64,000 nt of DNA from MGBC131033 sp910585655 (GTDB lineage Bacteria; Bacillota; Clostridia; Lachnospirales; Lachnospiraceae), in contig CATBCG010000073.1 of the NCBI GenBank assembly GCA_949502025.1, positions 1 through 64,000 on the forward strand. Direction: 5' to 3'. Under the pieces are notes generated by a model. The model was not told where the DNA came from and ran no database searches. It saw nothing but the letters and a program-made list of their open reading frames with translations. The first letter of the stretch is position 1, and each line of letters starts with the position of its first letter. Made by a program: the position numbers and the translations under genes. This document shows positions 8,148 through 17,300 of the stretch, piece after piece.

Positions 8148-8726
8148 ATGACCACTTATTTTGAAAAACAATTAGAAGAGATTACAAGGTCTATCCATTC
8201 GATGGATATGAAAATATTTGAAAAAATGGTAGATATGGCAGTGGATATTTTAAGAGGGGGACATAAAATTATAGTTTCAGGTTTGGGGAAAAATGTACCT
8301 ATTTGTGATAAATTTGTAGGTTCTATGGTATCAATGGGACTAGATGCTTGTTTTTTACATACAAATTCGGCTATCCATGGTGATATGGGTGTCGTAAAAG
8401 ATGGAGATATGGTAATTTTGTTAACCAAAAGTGGAGAAACAGTAGAGAGTATATATTTAGCAAGATTATTAAAGCAACGTCAAACGAAATTATGGTTATT
8501 GACATTTGAAAACGAAAGTACATTGACTAAGGAAATTCCAAATCACCTTATAATAAAGTTAAATCATGAAGGAGATTTATGGAATATAATGCCAAACAAT
8601 TCAACAACGATTAATTTAATTGTACTTCAAGGCTTAGCAATGAAAATTGCAGACTATTTAAAATTAGATTTGGAATCTTTTAAAAGAAATCATCCAGGAG
8701 GAAATATTGGAAAAATATTAGGATAA
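8148..8726 (+). CDS. KpsF/GutQ-like SIS-domain sugar-phosphate isomerase
   Basis: A 192-aa SIS-domain protein without CBS domains. It shows IIVSGLGKN near residue 38, LLTKSGET near residue 92 (the sugar-phosphate loop), and a C-terminal NHPGGNIGKILG. That last motif matches the HPGGALG stretch of arabinose-5-phosphate isomerases KdsD/KpsF/GutQ, which interconvert ribulose-5-phosphate and arabinose-5-phosphate. The start at 8148 is preceded by AAAGGAGAG; the upstream in-frame TTG at 8121 lies before that site. It sits 38 nt after the kinase half and before a HAD phosphatase, an order expected for a sugar-nucleotide pathway. Confidence 0.75.
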   Translation: MTTYFEKQLEEITRSIHSMDMKIFEKMVDMAVDILRGGHKIIVSGLGKNVPICDKFVGSMVSMGLDACFLHTNSAIHGDMGVVKDGDMVILLTKSGETVESIYLARLLKQRQTKLWLLTFENESTLTKEIPNHLIIKLNHEGDLWNIMPNNSTTINLIVLQGLAMKIADYLKLDLESFKRNHPGGNIGKILG

Positions 8727-8772
8727 GGGAAAAGTATAAGGTACAAAACTTATTATAAAGGAGATAATATCA

Positions 8773-9150
8773 ATGTCAGAAAAACATTATGTTTCTTCCT
8801 TAGGAAAAACATGGATCTTTGATTTAGACGGAACATTAGTAAAGCATAATGGGTATAAAATAGACGGTAGAGATAGCTGGTTAGAAGGTGCTAAAGAATT
8901 TTTAAGTCATATATCGGCACAAGACAGAATTATTTTTTTGACATCACGAACAAAAGAGGAACGGGAATGTACAGAGGCTTTTTTAGAAGATTCAGCTATT
9001 CGATATGATGAGATTATTTATAATATGCCGTATGGAGAACGGATTCTTGTTAATGATATGAAGCCTTCTGGATTGAAAACTGCACTTGCGATTAATACTG
9101 AACGAGATATTTTTATGAAAGATTGTTTTGAAGTAAATGAGGAATTTTGA
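8773..9150 (+). CDS. Small HAD-superfamily hydrolase
   Basis: 125 aa with the HAD motif I WIFDLDGTLVKHNGY (two catalytic Asp), motif II FLTSRTKEERE, and motif IV LVNDMKPSG. There is no large cap domain, as in short phosphatases such as GmhB-like and PNKP-like proteins. By position it probably removes a phosphate from a sugar phosphate produced by the preceding isomerase, before re-phosphorylation at C1 by the APH-like kinase. RBS AAAGGAG lies about 9 nt before the start. The substrate is inferred from context only. Confidence 0.7.
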   Translation: MSEKHYVSSLGKTWIFDLDGTLVKHNGYKIDGRDSWLEGAKEFLSHISAQDRIIFLTSRTKEERECTEAFLEDSAIRYDEIIYNMPYGERILVNDMKPSGLKTALAINTERDIFMKDCFEVNEEF

Positions 9151-9257
9151 GAAATAATATATTTTTGTTATTTCTTTAGTAAATGTAAACTCATGAATAA
9201 GCAAAGCGTATAAATTATAGTTTGAGTAAAATTAATGAGGGAGATGTAAGTGTTGAT

Positions 9258-9449
9258 ATGAAGTATTTAATTTTAGGAGCGGGTCCAGCAGGACTGACTT
9301 TTGCAAATCAGCTAAAACAATTAGGGGAAACCTCTTTTTTGGTAGTGGAAAAAGAAAAGAATGCAGGAGGCTTATGTCGTTCTACAATAGTAGATGAAAA
9401 ACCATTTGATATCGGGGGGGGGGCATTTCCTAGATGCATTAGCCAGTGA
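9258..9449 (+). CDS. N-terminal fragment of a phase-interrupted FAD-dependent mutase/oxidoreductase
   Basis: 63 aa carrying the dinucleotide-binding fold of a UDP-galactopyranose mutase-like flavoprotein: MKYLILGAGPAGLTFANQL, then FLVVEKEKNAGGLCRS, and PFDIGGG. The frame breaks in a G10 run (9414-9423) and ends twelve codons later. With nine G it reads IGGGHFLDAL and continues in the next frame, making one 404-aa protein. The start is at ATG 9258; the ribosome site is weak (GAGGGAG about 14 nt upstream). As sequenced the gene is in an off state. Confidence 0.8.
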   Translation: MKYLILGAGPAGLTFANQLKQLGETSFLVVEKEKNAGGLCRSTIVDEKPFDIGGGAFPRCISQ

Positions 9450-10473
9450 GGAAGTAAAAGAATTTTTATTTCAGTTTATGCCGCAAGAAGAATGGAATTT
9501 ATTTGAGAGAGATTCCAGAATTGATATAAATGGTAGTATGATATCCCATCCGATAGAAGCAAATATTTGGCAGATGGAGATAGAGCAGCAAGTAGAATAT
9601 TTAAAATCAATCGCATTGGCAGGATGTAATACCAGTTTGAAGATGCCAGAAAAATTTGTGGATTGGATTTATTGGAAGTTAGGAGATAAGATAGCTGCTG
9701 AATATATGATTCCTTATAATGAAAAAATGTTTGGGGCGGAATTAAATCTTCTTGGAACTTATTGGTTGGACAAGCTTCCTAATGTATCATTTGAAGAAAC
9801 ATTGAAAAGCTGTTTAAGAAAAAAGCCATATGGAAAGCAACCAGGTCATGCTAGATTTTATTATCCAGTTCAATATGGATATGGAGAATTATGGAGAAGA
9901 ATGGCAGAACGAATTAAAGATAATCTGATATGTGGAAGTACAGTTCAAACAATAGATTTTAATATGAACAGGATTATATTGTCTGATGGAAAGAAGTTTA
10001 CAGCTGAAAAGATTATAACAACAATTCCTTGGAGAGAGTTTGTGGAGTTGACTGGTATGCCGGAAAATCTGAGAGAAATGTTAAATGAATTAAAACATAC
10101 GTCTGTTTATACAACTTATGTTCAGAAAAATTTGAATACATCTGCTCATTGGATTTATTATCCGGAAAAAAGTCTATCATATCATCGAATTTTAGTTCGG
10201 CATAATTTTTGCCCTGGTAGTAGGGGATACTGGACAGAAACAAATGAAGATCGTTTTATAAAAAAGACAGTGGGAGAAGAAAGTTTTTATAATAAGTATG
10301 CTTATCCACTGAATACTATTCAAAAGCCGGTTATTATGAAAAAGTTGTTATTATGGGCGAAAACAAAGAATGTATATGGGCTTGGACGCTGGGGGGAGCA
10401 TCAGCATTATAATTCGGATATAACGGTGAAAAAAGCTTTAGAATTGTGTGTAAAATTGTATGAGGAGAAGTGA
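9394..10473 (+). CDS. Main body of the phase-interrupted UGM-like FAD enzyme
   Basis: Codes the rest of a UDP-galactopyranose-mutase/amine-oxidase-like flavoprotein. Downstream of the G10 run are GGGHFLDAL, YMIPYNEKMFG, a substrate-face region with FYYPVQYGYGELWRRMAE, NKYAYPLN, and the C-terminal FAD contact GLGRWGEHQHYNSD. The frame opens at ATG 9394, but this start lacks most of the Rossmann domain, so the true product is 9258-10473 with one G removed. UGM-like enzymes convert a nucleotide-linked pyranose to a furanose at reduced FAD. The stop overlaps the start region of the next gene, suggesting coupling. Substrate unknown. Confidence 0.75.
   Translation: MKNHLISGGGHFLDALASEEVKEFLFQFMPQEEWNLFERDSRIDINGSMISHPIEANIWQMEIEQQVEYLKSIALAGCNTSLKMPEKFVDWIYWKLGDKIAAEYMIPYNEKMFGAELNLLGTYWLDKLPNVSFEETLKSCLRKKPYGKQPGHARFYYPVQYGYGELWRRMAERIKDNLICGSTVQTIDFNMNRIILSDGKKFTAEKIITTIPWREFVELTGMPENLREMLNELKHTSVYTTYVQKNLNTSAHWIYYPEKSLSYHRILVRHNFCPGSRGYWTETNEDRFIKKTVGEESFYNKYAYPLNTIQKPVIMKKLLLWAKTKNVYGLGRWGEHQHYNSDITVKKALELCVKLYEEK
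9414..9423 (+). repeat. G10 tract inside the UGM-like gene
   Basis: Ten consecutive G fall exactly on the conserved Gly-Gly-Gly-His-Phe of the FAD-binding region. Nine G restore a continuous 405-codon frame (9258-10473 minus one base is 1215 nt). The tract is off by one base in this sequence. Confidence 0.9.
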
Positions 10474-10474
10474 C

Positions 10475-11389
10475 ATGAGAGCAAAAATATGTTTGGTTAT
10501 TATTTTTAATCATAGATATGATCAGAATATAGATATTTTAGAAAAAATCTATAAAGGAAGATTTGAAGCAATTTATTATTTAGTTCCTTTTTATGATGGA
10601 AAAAAGGAAAATGTTATTCCAGTATATGAATCTTCTTTTCAATTTCAGGGCTATGTAGCACAAGGATGGAAAGAGTTTTATAGAGAGACATATTCGCACT
10701 ATTTATTCATTGGAGATGATTTGATCTTAAATCCATCTATTAATCAGGAAAATTTTTTTGAATATTTTAAGATGAAACCAGAGTCTTCTTATTGTCCTAG
10801 TTGTGTTCCGTTAGGAAGGTATAAGGGATGGGGATATGAAGGAAGAATGTATAATGCGTATTTTTCTTTTTCACAATATACAGGAACAAATTACCAAGAA
10901 GAAATTTTAAGTTCTAAAAAGGCATTTCAAAAGGTATATGAATATGGGTATTCAGAAGAGGATTTTTATTTAACAAAGAACCAATTATTTCATTGCAATT
11001 TATCAAAAATGGAAATTTTATACTTTATATTAAAGCATCCTGGGCATACCATAAAGCTTTTAAAGAGAATTCCGCTTTCTTATCCGGTTTTTGGCGGATA
11101 TAGTGACATTTTTCTTTTACATAAGCAGGATATAAAAGTAGTTTCAAAAATGTTTGGGGTGTTTGCAGCAATAAGATTATTTGTGGAAATGGCAATTCCT
11201 ACGGCAATGAGGCTGCAATGTAAAGAGCTGCAAATAGGCGGAAGTAAAAGTAAGGTTATATGGGAATTAAAAGAAAAAGAAAAATTGGAACAGGAGTATT
11301 TATTAAATTTGAATTTGCTTTTTCGGGAATGGCCAAAAGAGATAAATTATATTCATCCAGTTAAACTTTCAAAATGGAGAATAGAATAA
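10475..11389 (+). CDS. Putative glycosyltransferase of the glycan locus, unassigned family
   Basis: A 304-aa protein with no signal peptide. The start was placed at ATG 10475, 8 nt after GAGGAG and one base past the preceding stop. Near residue 80 it has YLFIGDDLILNP, similar to the metal-binding DxD region of GT-A glycosyltransferases, and later CHAIN-like aromatic-rich stretches such as FGGYSDIFLLHK. No close family was recognised. Position at the end of the glycan locus and coupling to the UGM-like gene suggest that it transfers the sugar made by the upstream enzymes. It could instead be a glycan-modifying enzyme. After it the DNA turns to IS relics. Confidence 0.45.
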   Translation: MRAKICLVIIFNHRYDQNIDILEKIYKGRFEAIYYLVPFYDGKKENVIPVYESSFQFQGYVAQGWKEFYRETYSHYLFIGDDLILNPSINQENFFEYFKMKPESSYCPSCVPLGRYKGWGYEGRMYNAYFSFSQYTGTNYQEEILSSKKAFQKVYEYGYSEEDFYLTKNQLFHCNLSKMEILYFILKHPGHTIKLLKRIPLSYPVFGGYSDIFLLHKQDIKVVSKMFGVFAAIRLFVEMAIPTAMRLQCKELQIGGSKSKVIWELKEKEKLEQEYLLNLNLLFREWPKEINYIHPVKLSKWRIE

Positions 11390-11718
11390 ATATATTATTT
11401 TATTTTGATGGAAGAAATTAATTGTGATATAAATTGCGTACAGTTCAAAGGACTTTCAGAATTATAAAGGCGAAATTGATGTGGGATAAAAAAAGTTGAC
11501 ACCTCATTTTCGAGGGTTTGAGATATAATAAGGAGAATAAGGAGTAAACAAAATGGAAGAAAATAAATAATACGACCATGAATACAAAGTATAGACAATG
11601 AAGTTCGAGACTATGAAGAAAAGTCTGTAAATAGGCTCTTCTATGATGATAGGCGAAGGACTTGAGTAAAATCAGTTTTTCGCCTTTGTCTTATATATAA
11701 CAGCTACAAAATTGTATG
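11390..11718. other. Gene-free spacer with IS-end remnants
   Basis: No intact gene. At 11553 a frame begins with ATG and reads Met-Glu-Glu-Asn-Lys-stop-Tyr-Asp-His-Glu-Tyr-Lys-Val, which resembles the start of an IS3-family OrfA with an early stop. It is preceded by AAGGAG and a TATAAT-like box. At 11606-11690 lies a repeat shared with 26697-26750, including an AGGCGAA/TTCGCCT hairpin. I read the stretch as stacked IS debris. Confidence 0.35.
11606..11690. repeat. Diverged repeat shared with 26697-26750
   Basis: GAGACTATGAA, then AAAA/AAAA-GT-TRTAAATA, CTTYTATGAT and GATAGGC are shared in the same order and spacing with 26697-26745. This copy ends in a small hairpin (AGGCGAA ... TTCGCCT, followed by TTGTCTT) that could terminate transcription. 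Both copies lie next to transposase relics, so an IS-end origin is likely. Confidence 0.4.
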
Positions 11719-12871
11719 TCAAGAGCGGGAGGAAAATCCGCCTGTTTTCGTAGCCTTAAATGTAGCAGCCAGATAAAGAGCTTTCAAACGGGCTGTATCA
11801 CTTGGAAATCCGCTCCTCTGGCGATTTAGCTTATGATAGGTAGGATTCAGGGATTCACCATATTGGTCGTATATATGACCTTTCTAACGGCTGCTGAAAA
11901 CTTGAAAATTGGGGAAATAGCATCCCAGTTATTCTTCCAGTGTTTCATAGAATTCGGATATTTCGGAGTCCATTTCTCTGTTACTCTATCTAAAGTTGTC
12001 AGAGCCTTCTTTTCATCAGACACTTGATATATCGTCTTCAAATTTGTGGCAAATGCTTTTCTGTCTTTATCTGGAATATACTTCAGGGTATTTCTCACTT
12101 GATGAACGATACATCTTTGATATTCTGTTTTAGGAAATACTGCTACAATCGCTTCTTTGATACCAGTTAATCCATCTGTACAGAGGATCAGGTATCTTTT
12201 ATACCACGGTTTTTTCATTTGTCTAAAGCAGAGAGCCAATACTTTACACTTTCATTTTCTCCAATACGGATTGTGAGTACTTCTCTCTTTCTGCATTAAT
12301 CCCAAGAATAACATACGCTGCCAACTTCTGGATCACTCCATTATCACGAACGGAATAATGAATCGCATCAATATACAGGATTGGATAAACTTCATCTAAA
12401 GGTCGATTCTGCCAGTCTTCCATTTGTGGAAGAAGCTTATCTGTAATGTTTGATATAAAGCCTTCTGATGATTCAAAACCATGGATGTCTTCAATGGTTT
12501 TGGAAATCTGCTGGGTTGTCATACCTTTCGCATACATAGAAATAATCTTTTGATTAATATCGGAAATGTCTTTTTGGCGCTTTTTTTACTATTTGAGGCG
12601 GAAAGGTTAATGCTCTGTCTTATGGAACTTCGATTTCTATAGGAGCATAACGGCTGTTTACTCTTTTCCGCTTATAATCATTGCGATAGTCATCGCTATC
12701 AGAACACTCTGATTTTTCATATCCCAAGTGGTCATCCATTTCCGCTTCCATCCTTTCTTTGATGGTTCCACCAAGAAGATCCTTCAGAGCATCCTGGATG
12801 TCTTCAGCTGACTAAATATCGTATTCTTCCAAGAGCTGGTGAATGATGTTATTACGTTTTCCTTCTGTCAT
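11719..12871 (-). pseudogene. IS256-family transposase relic (copy A)
   Basis: A full-length but dead IS256-family (Transposase_mut) gene. Reading from ATG 12871: an N-terminal part with SAEDIQDALKDLL interrupted by TAG; then GMTTQQISKTIEDIHGFE and VYPILYIDAIHY with the first catalytic Asp (12244-12537); then LCTDGLTGIKEAI with the second Asp and YQRCIVHQVRNTLKY (11847-12239); and a frameshifted tail with LNRQRSGFPSD. At least three disruptions are present. It is homologous to copy B on the other strand at 28101-29252, which helps date the G tracts there: copy A has no G run at the equivalent positions. Confidence 0.85.
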
Positions 12872-13260
12872 TTGTTACGTATCCTTCTAGTTCTTTTTTC
12901 TATTTTACCACAGAAAAAGGATTTCATCCAGTCTTTTTGTAGTTGTTCGAGTTCCCTCTCTCTTGATAGTCGGCTGAACTGTAACATTTTTCTAGGATTA
13001 CACGGAAAAAGAAGTTTTCCAATCTAGAATTCCTAAAAATTTTACGGTAGAATCAAAAATCTTATTTCATTTTTCACTATTATGTGGTATATTTGATATG
13101 GAATAAAATTCTTTGCTTTATAGTTGCTTTTGGACTACTCAATTATGCCATATGCAAAAGGTTATATCTTTTTAATTATACTAAAGTATTAATTTTTTAA
13201 GATTCAGCACATCAAATACCATAGGATGCTTGGATATATTATAAAAAGGGGGAATTATTT
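12872..13260. other. Gene-free AT-rich stretch before the phosphoesterase gene
   Basis: About 390 bp with no plausible coding sequence. The first part probably belongs to the IS256 end (a GGAAAA-rich segment near 13000). The remainder is AT-rich and should contain the promoter of the 13261 operon, but no box pair with good spacing stood out. AGGGGG about 8 nt before 13261 is a usable ribosome site. Confidence 0.4.
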
Positions 13261-14265
13261 ATGGAAAATGTAAAAAATCAAGTCCAAGAAAAAGAAATCG
13301 CTGGTGTAAATTGGATACATTTATCGGATTTACATATGTATTTTGATACAGTGAATAAGGAAGGTGTAGAAGCCAGCGATGCAAAGAAGTATTTAAGCGC
13401 TTTCTTAAGAAAAGAAAATATTAAGGCAGATTATATGTTTATAACAGGAGATTTTAGATTTGCGCCTGAGCAAATTTCTATGAATAAGTTTGTTAAAGAA
13501 ATAGTGGATTATATTAAAGAATTAGCAGGGGCTGTTGGAATTACTTGTATGAAAAAAATATTTATAGTTCCAGGAAATCATGATTTATCAATAATGGAAG
13601 GACAACATGAAGAAAGAAGAAAAATAATTGAAGATATTCGTAAAGAATATAGGGGTGATATCGGAAAAATAGATGAGAAAAAAGCAAAGAAACTTTTAGA
13701 AAATTTTACTTTTTTTAAAAAAATACTTCAGGAATTATATGGGGATTCTTATATTTGGACTGAGGAATTATGGCCTACTGTAACCTATAAAAATGAAGAT
13801 GGTTTTAGTGTAGTATGTGTAAATACGAATCTAATATTTAATAATGATAAGGGAGATAAGAACCAGTTATTAATTGGCGGAATGTGTTTAAGAAATGCTT
13901 TAGAGGAAATAAAAAAGGAAAAAGGAAATATTCCTATAATTATTTTAGCACATCATGGTATGTTATGTTTGGAGGAAAATGAAAGAAGACTAGTAGAGAG
14001 ATTGTTCTCAAATTATAATGTAAAATTATATTTGTGTGGAGATGCCCACAAAGTATGGGATAGGACTCTTAATAAAATTCCAGAGATAACTATGGGTTGT
14101 TTAGGAGCGCAGGAAGGCGTAGATGCTGCTTTTTGTATAGGCAGATTATTAGTAAATGGAGAATTTTCTTTAAAAGCATTTAGTTGGAATTATGGAACTT
14201 GGGCAGAATTTACACATTTTAATAGTATGATAAAAAAAGATGGTATTGGGTTATTAGAGACTTAA
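13261..14265 (+). CDS. Calcineurin-like metallophosphoesterase, catalytically intact
   Basis: 334 aa covering one metallophosphoesterase domain with all five metal motifs: WIHLSDLHMY (about residue 18), ITGDF (about 60), VPGNHDLS (about 104), LAHHGM (about 238) and LCGDAHK (about 259). These are the dinuclear-metal ligands, so the enzyme should be an active phosphodiesterase, phosphatase or nuclease. It is followed after 58 nt by a large protein whose N-terminal domain is a degenerate copy of it. That pairing suggests that the active subunit is controlled by the dead-domain NACHT partner, as in effector/sensor defence pairs. The DNA is AT-rich and bounded by IS relics. The substrate cannot be inferred. 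Confidence 0.85.
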   Translation: MENVKNQVQEKEIAGVNWIHLSDLHMYFDTVNKEGVEASDAKKYLSAFLRKENIKADYMFITGDFRFAPEQISMNKFVKEIVDYIKELAGAVGITCMKKIFIVPGNHDLSIMEGQHEERRKIIEDIRKEYRGDIGKIDEKKAKKLLENFTFFKKILQELYGDSYIWTEELWPTVTYKNEDGFSVVCVNTNLIFNNDKGDKNQLLIGGMCLRNALEEIKKEKGNIPIIILAHHGMLCLEENERRLVERLFSNYNVKLYLCGDAHKVWDRTLNKIPEITMGCLGAQEGVDAAFCIGRLLVNGEFSLKAFSWNYGTWAEFTHFNSMIKKDGIGLLET

Positions 14266-14323
14266 CGGTTTATAATATAGAAGGATAATGTTATTAAAAT
14301 AGGTTGCAGGAAGGATAATTATT

Positions 14324-17300
14324 ATGAAGTGGATACATTTTTCTGGTTTACATATTTTTCAAAATTGGAGAGAGGAGGGAGTAGATTCTTATAATGCTAA
14401 AAATAATTTAATAAATTATCTTGTTGAACAGGGAATTAAAGCAGACTATATGTTTATAACAGGGGATTTTGGAAATATAGAGGAAACAACGGAAATAAAA
14501 GAACTTGCTAAAATGGTTGTTTCTTTTATTTGGGAAATAGCAGATGCAGTAAAAATTGAATCAGCAGAGAACATTTTAATTGTGCCAGGGAACGGGGATC
14601 TCATAATTAAGGAAGTTAATGAAAGACAGAAAGTAATAGATAAAATATTTAATAACTATAAAGCGGAAGTTGGAACTATAGAAGAGAGTGATGCGAAAGA
14701 GCTTTTGAAAGCTTTTGAATTTTTTAAAGAAATTAATAAAGAATTATATAAAGGATGTCCAGAACTGTGGAAAAAAAGTTTATGGCCTTTGGTAGTATAT
14801 AAATCATTACCAAAAGTAAATATAAATATCCTATGTTTAAATACTGCTTTTATGTATAATAATGACAAAAATTCTAAAGATAAATTGCCTGTCAATCTTT
14901 TGATTGACGCAAAAGCTTTTCAGACAGCCATCAGAAAGGCAGAACAGGATAACCCTGGAGGAAAGAATATTGTATTAGCATATGATGGCAGGGAATGTTT
15001 AGAAGAAAATGAAAAAAGAGAGATTGAGGGCTTATTTCATAGGTATGGAGTTGGCTTATATTTATGTGGGGGATTTGATGAAAACTGGGTGAGAAATGAA
15101 GACGGAATTACAGAAATTACTATAGGATGTACAGCTCTTTCTTTTGGATGTGGGTATGTTTATAATAATAATTTTGCTATAATAGTACATAGTTATAGAA
15201 TGGGAAGATGGGAAAAGGATACTCATTTTACTAATCAAATTGTAGATATTGGAGCCTCAAAAATAGTTAAACCATATGATTGGCTAAAAAGCAAAGAAGA
15301 ATTATATCCTAAGTATAAGAATCAAATTGAATATTGGGAGGGCTTATTTCCAAAACACAAATTTTTGTCTGAAAAAGAAAAGTATCTTTCCAGGATATTT
15401 AAGCAAGTTAGTAATGGTTGTGATGTGAAAGAAGCAGAATTATATCATCAAATATGCAATGGGAAAAATCAAATTTTTTATATTTTAGGAGAAGGTGGTA
15501 TGGGGAAAAGTGCTTATGTAAGAAAATTAGCACTTGATTTATGTAATGAGGAGATGATATTTCCTGTTTATGTTGATTTGGGGGATAATATTAAAGTCAA
15601 TGGAACCTCTGTATATTGTAATAAAATTTTAGACAAGTTTCATTATGTAATGGATACTACGGAAGATGAGAGTTCTAAATTAATAGAATTATTGGAATTA
15701 AATACTTTATTGTATGAGGAAGTGAAAAATAATGAAAAATTAGCTTTTTTTTGGAGAACAATTAATAGAATTATGCCGGGAAAAATGGTTTTATTATTAG
15801 ATGCAAAAAATGAAATAAAAGCAGAATCTGCTAAAATAGCATTTTTTAATGAATTAGAAATAATATGTCGTGAATGTCCAAATTGTAGTATTGTGATTAC
15901 TTCCAGAACAAGAAGTGATTTGCAAAAAATGGAGAAAAATGTTGAAGAATACGAAATATTGCCATTTAAAGAAAAAACAGTTTTGGATTTATTAGAGAAT
16001 AATAATAAAAAATTTTCTAACGAGATATTACCTCTGTTGAAAAATCCTATTTGTTTATTTATGTATTTATATACTCCTAAGTGGTCATCTCAAGTTAAAA
16101 TTTCGGTTCCATATCATGTAAATATTAAAAGTAGAACCGATATTTACTGGAATTATTTTCATTCAGAATTATTTACTAAGTTAGATAGTATGGATATCTA
16201 TACTAAAGAAGTTTACCAAAATTATTTTTTGGTAGATTATCTTTTTCCATATTTAGCGGATAAATTTCATTATATAAGTTTTAGTAGTTCCGAATTAAAA
16301 GAGACATTAGAAGAATTTTATAATATAGTAAAAGAAATAGAAAGGAAATTAGTAGAAGATAGGATTCCAGCAAAAATTGAAAGTGATGTTAATACTTTTA
16401 ATATAGATGGAATTTTATATCAAAACCAGGACAGATTTGTGGACGAATGGGAAGGTATATTGGAAAATAGTACCTTTATATTAGAAAAATCCAATCAGAG
16501 TGAGTATCGTTTTTTGCATGAATCTTTTTGTGAATTTATGCAAGCTTTAAAAATTTGGAAAAGTGTAGATGTGTTTCAATTCTATGGAATTAGAAAAAAA
16601 ATGGCATTGAAAGGAGAAAATCCTACAAAAGAAATATGGGAATATATGGAACCCGAGCTGGCTAATTATGATAACTATAGTATAGAAAAATTTTATCGAG
16701 ATATTATTTTCTACGAAAAAATTGAAAATAAATATTTAAAAGAAAAGAATTGTGTAAAAAAATCACTTTTTTTAAAGGACACATTTAAGATGATATATGA
16801 CAAATCTTGCGGAATTTTATGGAAAGATAGGGCATGTAATATTATTTATGATATATATGAATCTTATATTTTATCGTTAGAAAGAGGAACAGATTTCTAT
16901 GATGAAATTGTTAGGGCATGCGAAGAGAATTTGGTGGAAATTTTATCTATAGCAGAAGAAATAGGAGATTTCAATTTAATAAGTAGTTTTGCGAGAAAGT
17001 TTAGAGATGGATTCATAATTCGCTCTTATCCGAGTAAAACCCAAGTTGATTTAGATAGATGTATGGAATTAGCGAATAGGGCAATTGAGCTTTATAAAGA
17101 GAAGGAAACTTTCGAAAAGGAATTTAGAGGATATAATCAAAAAGCTAAATGTATAAATGCAGAGTTAGAAAATGCAATAAACTGGTATGTAGAGAAAAGA
17201 GATGACAATGAAGCTATTTATATTCCACAATTAAGTTCTAGATATTTATTAGAAATAGGAGAAGATATGCTGTTTTTTCCAGAATTTAGAGAATTAAAAG

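Noticed and set aside
10391..10396. G6 run in the UGM-like gene as a slippage site
   Set aside because: Six G encode the conserved Trp-Gly-Glu; the frame is intact and the length is below that of the disruptive tracts. The same applies to 6-G runs at about 40429 and 53663.
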